Of a DNA stretch of 50,164 nucleotides, positions 24,038 through 31,651 are shown piece after piece (within the stretch, counting starts at the first letter, position 1; the number at the start of each line of letters is the position of its first letter). The DNA is taken from NCBI GenBank assembly GCA_013816855.1, contig JACDDT010000002.1, positions 29,378 through 79,541 of the forward strand, in the 5' to 3' direction. The stretch comes from Gemmatimonadaceae bacterium (GTDB lineage Bacteria > Gemmatimonadota > Gemmatimonadetes > Gemmatimonadales > Gemmatimonadaceae). Made by a program: the position numbers and the translations under genes. The notes beneath the pieces are model-generated. The model was given only the letters and a program-made list of their open reading frames with translations, searched no databases and was not told the DNA's origin.

Positions 24038-24700
24038 ATGTCAGCAACGGTGACGCACCACTACACGAGCACGGGACTCGATAACAGAAAGATTGCCATC
24101 TGGGCTTTCATCGGCTCGGAGTGCATGCTCTTCATCTCGCTCATCTCCACGTATCTGATTTACAAAGGCAGAAGCGTCGTAGGGCCGCTGCCTCACGAGA
24201 AGTGGACCGACCCGTCCACCGGACACACGTTCGCGCCGATCCTGAACATCCCGGTGACGTCGATGTCCACGTTCGTACTGCTCATGTCATCCCTGTTCAT
24301 GGTGCTCGCTCTCGCGGCAGTACAGAACAAGGGCCGTCCGCTTCCTGCGAACGCCGGATGGTGGACCCGCAAGCTCGCCTCGTCGCAGCTCTGGTTGTTC
24401 ATGACCGCGCTTGCAGGCGCCACGTTCCTTGGATTCCAGGCATATGAGTTCACGTCATTTGTGAATGAAGGTCTTACGATCAAGACGAACCTCTTCGGAT
24501 CGTCCTTCTTCACCCTCACGGGATTCCACGGCGCACACGTCACCGCCGGAGTCCTCTGGCTATTGGCGCTTCTCTCCATCGACGCCCGCCGCGGGCTCGG
24601 ACCGAGCGACGCGCTCAACGTGGATATCTGCGCGCTGTACTGGCACTTCGTCGACGTCGTCTGGATAGCGATCTTCACTCTCGTCTACCTCATCAGGTAA
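24038..24700 (+). CDS. ctaE: Cytochrome c oxidase subunit III
   Basis: 220 residues with about five to six membrane helices: KIAIWAFIGSECMLFISLIS, then STFVLLMSSLFMVLALAAVQ, LFMTALAGATFLGFQAYEF and a C-terminal FVDVVWIAIFTLVYLI. The conserved FHGAHVTAGVLWL and ALYWHFVDVVW segments are diagnostic. It supports proton uptake and stability of subunit I. Located 3 nt after ctaD and 6 nt before the subunit IV gene, so translation is tightly coupled. The length matches short bacterial caa3 subunit III. Confidence 0.95.
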   Translation: MSATVTHHYTSTGLDNRKIAIWAFIGSECMLFISLISTYLIYKGRSVVGPLPHEKWTDPSTGHTFAPILNIPVTSMSTFVLLMSSLFMVLALAAVQNKGRPLPANAGWWTRKLASSQLWLFMTALAGATFLGFQAYEFTSFVNEGLTIKTNLFGSSFFTLTGFHGAHVTAGVLWLLALLSIDARRGLGPSDALNVDICALYWHFVDVVWIAIFTLVYLIR

Positions 24701-24706
24701 CGGCCG

Positions 24707-25066
24707 ATGGAAATTCACAACAGCCCCGATTCGGCAGAAGCCGCCGCGCACGTTCCCGACGCACACGAGGATCACGCCCACCCGACGTGGTCCACGTACT
24801 GGAAGGTCGCGCTCATACTCACCGCCATTACAGTCGGAGAGGTTTGGGCGTACTACATTCCGTCGTTCGTAGCGTCACGCGCGTTTGTGCCGGCACTTCT
24901 CATCATGTCGGCGTTCAAATTCGTGATCGTGGTGATGTTTTACATGCATCTCAAATACGACCACAAGCTCTTCCGCGCGCTTTTCACCGGGCCGCTGCTC
25001 ATCGCGGGTACGACGCTCATCGCGCTACTTTTCCTCTTCGGGCACCTGACGGTCTTCCAACACTAG
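24707..25066 (+). CDS. ctaF: Cytochrome c oxidase subunit IV (prokaryotic caa3 type)
   Basis: 119 residues. A hydrophilic His/Asp/Glu-rich N-terminus of about 25 residues (HVPDAHEDHAHPTW) precedes three membrane spans (VALILTAITVGEVWAYYI; ALLIMSAFKFVIVVMFYMHL; LLIAGTTLIALLFLFGHL). The KFVIVVMFYMHLKYD motif is the signature of the prokaryotic COX4 family. The His-rich leader might hold a metal but this is not established. Fourth gene of the oxidase operon. Confidence 0.9.
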   Translation: MEIHNSPDSAEAAAHVPDAHEDHAHPTWSTYWKVALILTAITVGEVWAYYIPSFVASRAFVPALLIMSAFKFVIVVMFYMHLKYDHKLFRALFTGPLLIAGTTLIALLFLFGHLTVFQH

Positions 25067-25073
25067 CAGTCCG

Positions 25074-25928
25074 ATGTCGCGGTTCGCGTTACTTCATTCG
25101 GTAGTTGCGCTGTCGTGGTCGAGCTTCTCCATACATCCGTCGACAGTAATCGGAATCGCCGCCCTCGCGGCGATTTACGTTTGGAGGGCAAGTGTCGAGA
25201 AGCGCCGGGACCTTGGCACCCCGCTCAAGTCGTCGACCGCAGCCGCTTTCGCTTCGGGGCTCCTGCTCCTTTTCCTTTCGCTCAACGGGCCGCTGCACGA
25301 TCTGAGCGACGATTATCTCTTCAGCGCCCACATGGTGCAGCATCTTCTTCTGACGCTGGCCGTGCCTCCGCTTCTCATCGCCGGCACGCCGGGGTGGATG
25401 CTTCGCCCCGCGCTGCGGAATCGCCAGGTAGCTTCCGTCGCGCGATTCGTGACGAAGCCGTTCGCGTGCTTCACCATTTTCAACCTCGTGATCATCGCCT
25501 GGCACCTGCCCCCGCTCTACAATCTTGCGATGGCGAACCACAACATTCACATCGCCGAGCATTTGATGTTTCTTGCCGGTGCGGTGCTAATGTGGTGGCC
25601 GTTTCTCAGCCCGCTCCCCGAGCTTCCGCGCCTTTCATACCCGGGGCAAATGCTCTACAGCTTTCTCATGAGCATTCCGATGTCGGTTGTCGCGGTGTCT
25701 ATCACGATGGCCGATCACATCCTCTACCCGGCGTACGCGGCGGCGCCGAGGGTGCTTGCAATTACGCCGCTGGAAGATCAGCTAATGGGCGGTCTGATCA
25801 TGTGGATCCCCGGCGGGTTCATTTTCGTCATCATCATGACGGTAGTGTTCTTCAAATGGAACGCCCGCGGCGAAGACTCGGCCGCGGGCGCACAGGTGGA
25901 TTGGAACGCGTCGACGGCGAAGCCCTAG
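25074..25928 (+). CDS. ctaG: Cytochrome c oxidase assembly factor CtaG (caa3-type)
   Basis: 284 residues with about seven membrane spans. The family's conserved segments are present: HMVQHLLLTLAVPPLLIAGTP, HLPPLYNLAM with IAEHLMFLAGAVLMWWPF, and a late LEDQLMGGLIMWIPGG. Such Caa3_CtaG proteins help deliver copper to the CuA/CuB centres of caa3 oxidases; they are distinct from the Cox11-type CtaG of proteobacteria. Starts 7 nt after subunit IV and completes the operon. Its last four bases overlap the convergent membrane-protein gene on the other strand. Confidence 0.9.
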   Translation: MSRFALLHSVVALSWSSFSIHPSTVIGIAALAAIYVWRASVEKRRDLGTPLKSSTAAAFASGLLLLFLSLNGPLHDLSDDYLFSAHMVQHLLLTLAVPPLLIAGTPGWMLRPALRNRQVASVARFVTKPFACFTIFNLVIIAWHLPPLYNLAMANHNIHIAEHLMFLAGAVLMWWPFLSPLPELPRLSYPGQMLYSFLMSIPMSVVAVSITMADHILYPAYAAAPRVLAITPLEDQLMGGLIMWIPGGFIFVIIMTVVFFKWNARGEDSAAGAQVDWNASTAKP

Positions 25929-26422
25929 TCGTCTGTTCCCTCGAGCGCGGTCCGCAGATGACCGCTCAGTCGCGGGTGTGTTTTCCATAAGAAGCCGAAC
26001 ATCGCAACAGCGGCGAGAACGTTTGCGATGAAAATCTGATACCACGCGAGCTGGCCGAGCGGGCCTTCCGCGAAAAGCGCCGTGAGCATGTAGAAGCCGA
26101 GCTCGAAAGCGACGACCACGATGAGCAGTCCGGCGAGAATGGCCGGCGTGCGATCTGCTTGATGGATAACGACCGTCAGGACGATGCCAACCAACACAAA
26201 CAGCGCGTAGTGAAAGATGGTGTAGCCGATCACCTGGCCGGCGGGACCGTCCATCATCGTTTTGCCGAGCACGTTAGCGAGTCCCTGTCCCAGAACCTGA
26301 GGGGTGTAGAATGGGTGTCCCGAGACCGCGTCGACGATCAAGAACCAGACTGCGATGACGGTAGCGCCGATGAATCCGGCGAAGATTCCTTCCCTGACGA
26401 AATTGTGTGGACGTTCAGCCAC
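25925..26422 (-). CDS. Four-span membrane protein, unknown
   Basis: 165 residues with four hydrophobic helices (AGFIGATVIAVWFLIVDAV; IGYTIFHYALFVLVGIVLTVV; AILAGLLIVVVAFELGFYML; YQIFIANVLAAVAMFGFLW) and short polar ends. His residues occur at helix edges (HPFY, FHYALF, KTHPRL). It overlaps the ctaG end by four bases, tail to tail, and is divergent from the DD-peptidase gene. I recognise no named family. Proximity to the caa3 operon may be coincidental. Confidence 0.75.
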   Translation of the reverse strand: MAERPHNFVREGIFAGFIGATVIAVWFLIVDAVSGHPFYTPQVLGQGLANVLGKTMMDGPAGQVIGYTIFHYALFVLVGIVLTVVIHQADRTPAILAGLLIVVVAFELGFYMLTALFAEGPLGQLAWYQIFIANVLAAVAMFGFLWKTHPRLSGHLRTALEGTDD

Positions 26423-26568
26423 CCACTCTCCCTGCTGGTGTGAGTACGATTCGCAGAAAATACCCGCCTCCCGGGTATATTCCTAGACCACGCAGGGCTG
26501 GCACCGTTCTCGCCTTCCCAACGGTTTCTCCGAACGCAATTGAACTCCCGATCGCATTTGAACTCCTG

Positions 26569-28137
26569 ATGACAAGAATTTTACGCGCGCGCCGAATGGC
26601 GATTTTCGCAATCCTCGCGTTCGCGCTTGCAGCCCCGAACGACGTCTCCGCACAGTCGAAGCACAAGAAGAGAACAACGAGCTCGGCGCGGCGCTCGAAA
26701 GCATCTTCGCGCTCGCGTAGACGCGCAGTACCTCGCATCGTTCTGCCCACTTACACGAGCCCGCGTGACGCTGGATCGCTTAGGTCGGCACTCGGCTCGC
26801 TTACGGCACGCGTGCAGCGGGGAGCGTGGGGCGCGATGGTCGTCTCACTTACGAGAGGCGACACTCTCTTCGCGCAAAACGTAGGCGCTCCGCTCAAGCC
26901 CGCGTCTACGATGAAGCTGCTCACCAGCTCGCTCGCCTTCGAGCGGCTCGGTCCGAATTATCAGCTCAGCACGGATGTCCTCCGAGACGGAACACTCGGA
27001 ACCGACGGCGTCCTGCACGGGAATATTTATCTCCGCGGCGATGGTGATCCCGCGCTCTCCGGAAAATTTCTCTCCGGCGGATCCGGCGAGCCGATGCGGC
27101 GGCTCGCGGACATGGTCGCATCCCAGGGAATCAGGCAAGTCACCGGCAGCGTCATCGGCGACGCCACCGGATTCGACAACCAGAAGATCCCGCAGGGTTG
27201 GCTGAGCCGGTATCTCCAGGCGTCATACGCCGCACGAGTGTCGGCGCTCTCGCTAAATGAAAATCTCGTCGCCGTCGCCGTAACTCCTTCATCGCCCGGA
27301 CAGCCCGCAACCGTAGCTCTCGAGCCGTCCAGCAGCGGAATTCCACTCATGAATTCCGTGCGCACCGTCTCGGGTGTTGGCGCCCGACTTTCATTCCGAA
27401 AGCAGAGCGACGGAGCGATCTACGCTGCGGGAACAATCGGCTCGCGCACGGGCACGCGCAAATACGTGTACATCGTGGACGATCCGCCGACCTTTGCCAC
27501 CGGTGCGCTGCGCAATGCGCTCATCGCGCGCGGCATCGTTGTGGACGGCGGGAACAGACTCGGCCAAACCCCGGCGCAGGCGACGAAGGTTGCGAGTCTC
27601 AAGTCTCCCCCGCTCTTCAGCATGATTGCCGCAATGAACCGCGAGAGCATCAATCACTACGCGGAGCTTCTTTTCAAAAACGCCGGCCGCGGACCGAACC
27701 GTGATGCAGTAGGCAGCGCCGCAAACAGCTCGCAGGTACTGCGTTCATTCTTCTCCGACAAGGTTGGCACAGATCCATCGCAGCTTTACTTCGCGGACGG
27801 GAGCGGCCTCTCCGTTCTCGACCGGGTAACGCCGCGTGCGATGACGCAGCTACTCGGCTACGCCCACAAATCTTCCTGGGGGCCGTGGTTGCACGCGTCG
27901 CTTCCCGTCGCCGGAGACTCCGAGCTGCTTCGCCGGAGAATGAGGAACACTCCCGCCGAGGGAAATCTTCACGCGAAGACCGGCACGACGAACGACGTAA
28001 TCGCTCTCGCCGGATACGTCACCGCTGCAGATGGCGAGGTGATCGCATTCACGTTCCTCTACAATGGCGCCGACCGGTGGAGCGCGAAGGCAGTGATCGA
28101 CGTGATGTGCGAAACGCTCGCCAGTTTCGCGAGGTAG
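26569..28137 (+). CDS. dacB: PBP4-type D-alanyl-D-alanine carboxypeptidase/endopeptidase
   Basis: 522 residues. The three penicillin-binding motifs are all present: SxxK as PASTMK (113-116), SxN as ESINHYAELL, and KTG as LHAKTGTTND near the C-terminus. The long insertion between SxxK and SxN (about 250 residues with GNIYLRGDGDPALSG) identifies the PBP4/DacB (S13) group, which trims peptidoglycan side chains and cross-links in the periplasm. The start at 26569 gives an N-terminal signal (RMAIFAILAFALAAPNDVSA). Longer frame to 26407 lacks a better start. A strongly basic KHKKRTTSSARRSKASSRSR stretch after the signal is unusual and may bind teichoic-like or wall polymers or anchor to the envelope. 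Confidence 0.93.
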   Translation: MTRILRARRMAIFAILAFALAAPNDVSAQSKHKKRTTSSARRSKASSRSRRRAVPRIVLPTYTSPRDAGSLRSALGSLTARVQRGAWGAMVVSLTRGDTLFAQNVGAPLKPASTMKLLTSSLAFERLGPNYQLSTDVLRDGTLGTDGVLHGNIYLRGDGDPALSGKFLSGGSGEPMRRLADMVASQGIRQVTGSVIGDATGFDNQKIPQGWLSRYLQASYAARVSALSLNENLVAVAVTPSSPGQPATVALEPSSSGIPLMNSVRTVSGVGARLSFRKQSDGAIYAAGTIGSRTGTRKYVYIVDDPPTFATGALRNALIARGIVVDGGNRLGQTPAQATKVASLKSPPLFSMIAAMNRESINHYAELLFKNAGRGPNRDAVGSAANSSQVLRSFFSDKVGTDPSQLYFADGSGLSVLDRVTPRAMTQLLGYAHKSSWGPWLHASLPVAGDSELLRRRMRNTPAEGNLHAKTGTTNDVIALAGYVTAADGEVIAFTFLYNGADRWSAKAVIDVMCETLASFAR

Positions 28138-28257
28138 ACTCAGAACTTCGCGCTCAAAATCAACGCGTGGCAGTTTCTGGCACCGAACTTGAACCCTTGT
28201 TCCATTCATCGTTGCACGTAATCGGCGGGCATTCCCCGAGAAACAAATGGTTGGGTG

Positions 28258-28611
28258 ATGGCATACAGAACTTTTGTCGACAGAAGAAATAGCTACTGGC
28301 AGGCGTGGGATGTTCGGCCGGAGCGAATCGAGCGCCGCTCGGTGGAGCGCCGTCAGCATTCCAGCGGGGAATGGAAAGGCGTGGAGCGCCGAGTGGGTGA
28401 CCGGCGGCGCCTCGACCAGAAACGCGTCGTGCTCGACAATGGACTCGGCACCGGATGGCTTGTCTTCGAATCGAAATCCGAAAAGCGCCGCCTTACACCG
28501 ATTCCAAAACACTGGGAGATCTCTACCGAGTCCCAGCTCAGACTTCTATGTGAAAAAGCGCAGCTCGTTCCCGGAAACGGGAGCGGCACCTACGGAACCA
28601 GCGCGGCTTAA
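28258..28611 (+). CDS. ERR-repeat small protein, unknown (possibly lineage-specific)
   Basis: 117 residues. The N-terminal half is strikingly basic with repeated (x)ERR units: RIERRSVERRQ, then KGVERRVGDRRRLDQKR. The C-terminal half contains GWLVFESKSEKRRLTPIPKHW and a final helix TESQLRLLCEKAQLV. I recall small proteins with similar layout (MAYRTFVD start and a GWL-FES-EKRRL-PIP-W segment) from Gemmatimonadota, but cannot verify it. No membrane or signal segment. It may bind nucleic acid through the arginine-rich half. A GTG one codon upstream is the alternative start. Confidence 0.65.
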   Translation: MAYRTFVDRRNSYWQAWDVRPERIERRSVERRQHSSGEWKGVERRVGDRRRLDQKRVVLDNGLGTGWLVFESKSEKRRLTPIPKHWEISTESQLRLLCEKAQLVPGNGSGTYGTSAA

Positions 28612-29760
28612 CTAGCTCGCGAGCTCCCGAATCATGACGCCGCGCTTCGCTAGCTCGGCGATGTACTTCTCCGCAGGGACGCATTCGTCGGGCGTGTACA
28701 CACCGCTCTTCCCGATCTCGCCGCGCGCCTGCATCTGTCCGGTAATGGAAAGCGAGTAGCCGGTGGTGCGCTCCATCGCACTGATGCCCCGAGTAGCGTC
28801 GAACCGGTCCACGAGTTCCCACGCAAGCTTCATCGGCTTGCCGGCCTTCGTTCCTTCGACGATCACCCGCAGGGCGACTATGTCGCGGCCGTTCGGCTTG
28901 GTGAGCTTCGGCCCGATCACCGAGACGACGAGATCGCGCGGAACGACGCGCACACCTTTGACATCGACCGGCTCGTTGTCGAGCAAGCCCAGGTCGCGAA
29001 TCGCTTCCATGATCTTCGCGTGGCCAGGATAGCGCAGCGTTTTGTATTCCATCGTTGGAATCTTTCCTTCGTAACGGAACGCCATCGTGGAAAGACCACC
29101 CGCAGTGTGGAATGCCTCCAGCTCGCCGATGCCTTCCTCGAACTTGACGGGCTCGATCTCCGATAGCGCTTTCACCTGGACGCGCTTGCCGTCACGCACG
29201 ACCCATGAGAGGGTCGTGTAATAATCGAGCACGCCCTCGAGCGAGTAGACGATTTGGTAATTGAGAGGCGGCTCGGGAGTTTCAGGAATACCGCCGACGA
29301 AGATTTTCACAGTCTCGACGTGATCCATCCGGCTGATTCCATGCTCCGCAAGAATGTTCACCATTCCCGGCGCGAGGCCGCAGTCGGGAATGACCGTGAT
29401 GTTCTTCTTCTGCGCTTCGGCTTGAAGCTTCTTCTGCTCGAAAACGATCTGCGTGTTGCCGCCGAGGTCGGAGAAATGTGTTCCGGCCTCCACCGCGAGC
29501 TTCGCCAGGTCGAGATTGAAGTAATACGGGATGGCACTCATCGTCGCGTCCGCTTCGCGCATCAGCGCGAGGGTGGCGTTCCGGTCGCGCACATCGAGCG
29601 GAGTCGGAATGAGATTCTTGCCGGAATACGGCGCGAGGAATTCGTGCAGGTGTGCGGTGTTAAGATCGGCGAGCCTCACTTCCGTCACTTCGGGATTTTG
29701 CAGTAGGTCGTAGGCGCACGCCGACCCCTGTAGGCCGGCGCCCAGCACGAGCATTCGCAT
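28612..29760 (-). CDS. Saccharopine dehydrogenase-like NAD(P)-dependent oxidoreductase (possibly lysine 6-dehydrogenase)
   Basis: 382 residues. N-terminal Rossmann fold RMLVLGAGLQGSACAYDLL with GxGxxG, followed by VRLADLN as the acidic dinucleotide-binding end. Family landmarks TMSAIPYYFNLDLAKLAVEAG, HFSDLGGNTQIV and IPDCGLAPGMVNILAEHG are conserved in saccharopine-reductase-type and lysine 6-dehydrogenase-type enzymes. Length near 385 and the MEAIRDLGLLDNEPVDVKG segment resemble lysine 6-dehydrogenase as I remember it, which oxidises the epsilon-amino group of lysine; saccharopine reductase or homospermidine-type enzymes remain possible. It abuts the ERR-repeat gene tail to tail with no spacer and is divergent from the CoA-binding protein. 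Confidence 0.82.
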   Translation of the reverse strand: MRMLVLGAGLQGSACAYDLLQNPEVTEVRLADLNTAHLHEFLAPYSGKNLIPTPLDVRDRNATLALMREADATMSAIPYYFNLDLAKLAVEAGTHFSDLGGNTQIVFEQKKLQAEAQKKNITVIPDCGLAPGMVNILAEHGISRMDHVETVKIFVGGIPETPEPPLNYQIVYSLEGVLDYYTTLSWVVRDGKRVQVKALSEIEPVKFEEGIGELEAFHTAGGLSTMAFRYEGKIPTMEYKTLRYPGHAKIMEAIRDLGLLDNEPVDVKGVRVVPRDLVVSVIGPKLTKPNGRDIVALRVIVEGTKAGKPMKLAWELVDRFDATRGISAMERTTGYSLSITGQMQARGEIGKSGVYTPDECVPAEKYIAELAKRGVMIRELAS

Positions 29761-29869
29761 CTATGTGTTCTCTCCAAAATGTTCGCGTTTGTCTTCGAAA
29801 TTTATTGCGCGGGCGTGCCTAGGGTTACCCCGGGGGACGGTGAGCGCGGCACTTGCACTCGACGAACGC

Positions 29870-30334
29870 ATGCAAACGTTATCTGAATCGGAGAACGAGA
29901 GCGAATGGAGCGCGCGCATAATCAACGATGCGGCTGGCATCCGGCGCATTCTCGAGGAAACGCACCGCATTGCAGTCCTCGGCATCAAGATCGATGCGTC
30001 GCAGCCTGCGTACTATGTGCCCGAATACGCGAAGGAGGCAGGATACGAGATCGTGCCGGTGCCGGTTTACTATCCGGACGCCACGGTGATCCTGGGTGAG
30101 AAAGTTTTCCGTACCGTCGCTGGTGTGCCCGGCGAAGTAGATATGGTGAATGTTTTTCGCCGACCGGCGGATATCGATGCGCACGTTGACGATATCATTG
30201 CGAAAAAGCCGAGGTCGGTTTGGTTTCAGGCCGGGATAAGGAATGACGGCGCGGCGGAGAGGTTGGCGCGGGCGGGGATCGAGGTAGTGCAGGATCGATG
30301 TCTGCTGGTTGAGTTGAGAAGGATTGGGAAGTGA
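29870..30334 (+). CDS. CoA-binding domain protein (YccU-like)
   Basis: 154 residues with a Rossmann-like CoA-binding fold: HRIAVLGIKIDASQPAYYVPEYAKEAGYEIVPVPVYY, then NVFRRPADIDAHVDDIIAKK, VWFQAGIRNDGAAERLARAG and VVQDRCLLVEL. These are the family's nucleotide-binding segments; E. coli YccU is a close relative. The biochemical role is unknown. Start at 29870 (MQTLSESENESEWSARI) is favoured over longer frames because the fold begins about 25 residues later and there is no upstream Shine-Dalgarno pattern for the others; a GTG at 29840 is possible. Confidence 0.85.
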   Translation: MQTLSESENESEWSARIINDAAGIRRILEETHRIAVLGIKIDASQPAYYVPEYAKEAGYEIVPVPVYYPDATVILGEKVFRTVAGVPGEVDMVNVFRRPADIDAHVDDIIAKKPRSVWFQAGIRNDGAAERLARAGIEVVQDRCLLVELRRIGK

Positions 30335-30349
30335 ACTACAACTGCAACC

Positions 30350-30475
30350 GAACACGTTCCGCGTTCCCGGTAACTAACGTGACCGGTTGCCGGTTAGGCC
30401 GAATGGATTTCCACCGGGGTACTGGTTCTGACCGGTGACGGGCAACGTTTTCTCCGGGAAACGCGGAACGTGTTC
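30350..30475. repeat. Giant intergenic hairpin B (126 nt)
   Basis: Arms at 30350-30370 (21 nt) and 30454-30475 (22 nt) are fully complementary apart from one bulged base, with the core GAACACGTTCCGCG. The interior (83 nt) has weaker nested pairing (AACGT 30376-30380 with ACGTT 30445-30449 and ACCGGT repeats). It fills almost all of the spacer between the convergent CoA-binding (+) and lipoprotein (-) genes. No T-run follows on either strand. Confidence 0.8.
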
Positions 30476-30496
30476 AGTCAGTGGTCGTCGTTATCG

Positions 30497-31534
30497 CTAC
30501 CAACTGACCCGATACACCACCACCTCAACCGGCATTTCCCCCGCTGAAACTTTCGCCCTCGGCGCGAGCGCGACAATGAATCCTCCGCCGGCGGTTGCGG
30601 CGAGCGCTGCGCCGGGACCGACGACATAAGGAGCGGCTCCGCTGTCTGCGGCGGAAGAAATCGTGATCACTCCGCGCTCGCTCGTTATTGTGAGCTGCTT
30701 TCCATCGCGCATCGCTTTGATAGGCGGCGCCTTACTCACATCGGGCCCGCTGTCGCCGTGCAGCACCGGTCCGCTCGACATCTGCGGCTCGAGAATTTTT
30801 GCAGTCGAGGGCAGCGAGCCGTGGAACTCCCCGGTTTTTGGATCTAGCGCAGTCCAGCTTTCGCTCGGCTCCGCGTCGAGCGAGCGCGTCGGCGTATTAC
30901 CGAGCGCGATGAGCGCCCCGTCGGCCGTCCATCGCACGCGCCAGCCGCGCGCGATCGGAAACATTCTAGGTGCGGCGCTGTCGCCGGCGGTAACGCTGTG
31001 CGCATCAACGGGAACACGAATGATTCCCGCTTGTGCGACCGATCGCGCCGAAGACATTCCACTGCTCGCAAATGAAGCTGCACGCAGCGCCGCAGTATCG
31101 ATTGACGTCCGCCGCGCGAGATCGCTGAGATAAACCGGATCGCTCGTGCCCGAACCGTCTACGACTTGGTAAGCGCGACTGAATGCGAGCGTTTTCCAGT
31201 CGGGAGACACGGCGACGTCCCACACACTGTCCATCCGAGCCTGGAACCCTGTCGCCTCGTCCCCAAAAACGAACCCGTTTGGAATCGCGTCCGCTTCAGC
31301 GCCCGAAGGATCGGCGATCACGAGCACGGATTTCTTGTCGGCGGAGAACATCCAGCTCACGCGCTCGCTCATTCCCTGCGTTCCGCGGTTTACTTGAATC
31401 GTCGTGACCACCGGCGCCGTGCTCGCGCTGTCCGAGACGGATTCCTTTCGCTTCACGTCCTTGGCGCATGCCGCGAGCGCTGCGAGTGAGATGCCAAGCG
31501 TGATTGTGCGCCGCAAAATGTCTCCGAGTTTCAC
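30497..31534 (-). CDS. Putative lipoprotein with WD40/beta-propeller-like sequence, unknown
   Basis: 345 residues if the GTG at 31534 is the start, which puts a signal with lipobox LAAC directly at the N-terminus (RRTITLGISLAALAAC); the frame is open to 31591 but that extension would displace the signal. The mature part has repeated beta-strand patterns typical of propellers (SWMFSADKKSVLVIADPSG, VSPDWKTLAFSRAYQVV, WRVRWTADGALIALGN) with 'DGxxLAxx' style blades. No catalytic motif seen. It ends by the giant hairpin B. Located downstream of gyrA beyond a strong terminator, so it has its own promoter. The function is unknown, and a periplasmic binding role is only a guess. Confidence 0.75.
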   Translation of the reverse strand: MKLGDILRRTITLGISLAALAACAKDVKRKESVSDSASTAPVVTTIQVNRGTQGMSERVSWMFSADKKSVLVIADPSGAEADAIPNGFVFGDEATGFQARMDSVWDVAVSPDWKTLAFSRAYQVVDGSGTSDPVYLSDLARRTSIDTAALRAASFASSGMSSARSVAQAGIIRVPVDAHSVTAGDSAAPRMFPIARGWRVRWTADGALIALGNTPTRSLDAEPSESWTALDPKTGEFHGSLPSTAKILEPQMSSGPVLHGDSGPDVSKAPPIKAMRDGKQLTITSERGVITISSAADSGAAPYVVGPGAALAATAGGGFIVALAPRAKVSAGEMPVEVVVYRVSW

Positions 31535-31589
31535 TGTCGTTGGATTCGTTGGTTGGCCTACGGTCCCTTCTATACTGATTCGCGCTATC

Positions 31590-31632
31590 ACAAAAAGAAA
31601 GAAGGCCTGAACCTTAATGGCTCAGGCCTTCT
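31590..31632 (-). terminator. Intrinsic terminator of gyrA
   Basis: An 11-bp stem (AGAAGGCCTGA at 31600-31610 with 31622-31632) is followed on the minus strand by TTTCTTTTTG, a good T-tract. It lies 20 bases after the gyrA stop and isolates gyrA from the lipoprotein gene. Confidence 0.9.
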
Positions 31633-31651
31633 CTAAAGTTCGAAAGTGCGG

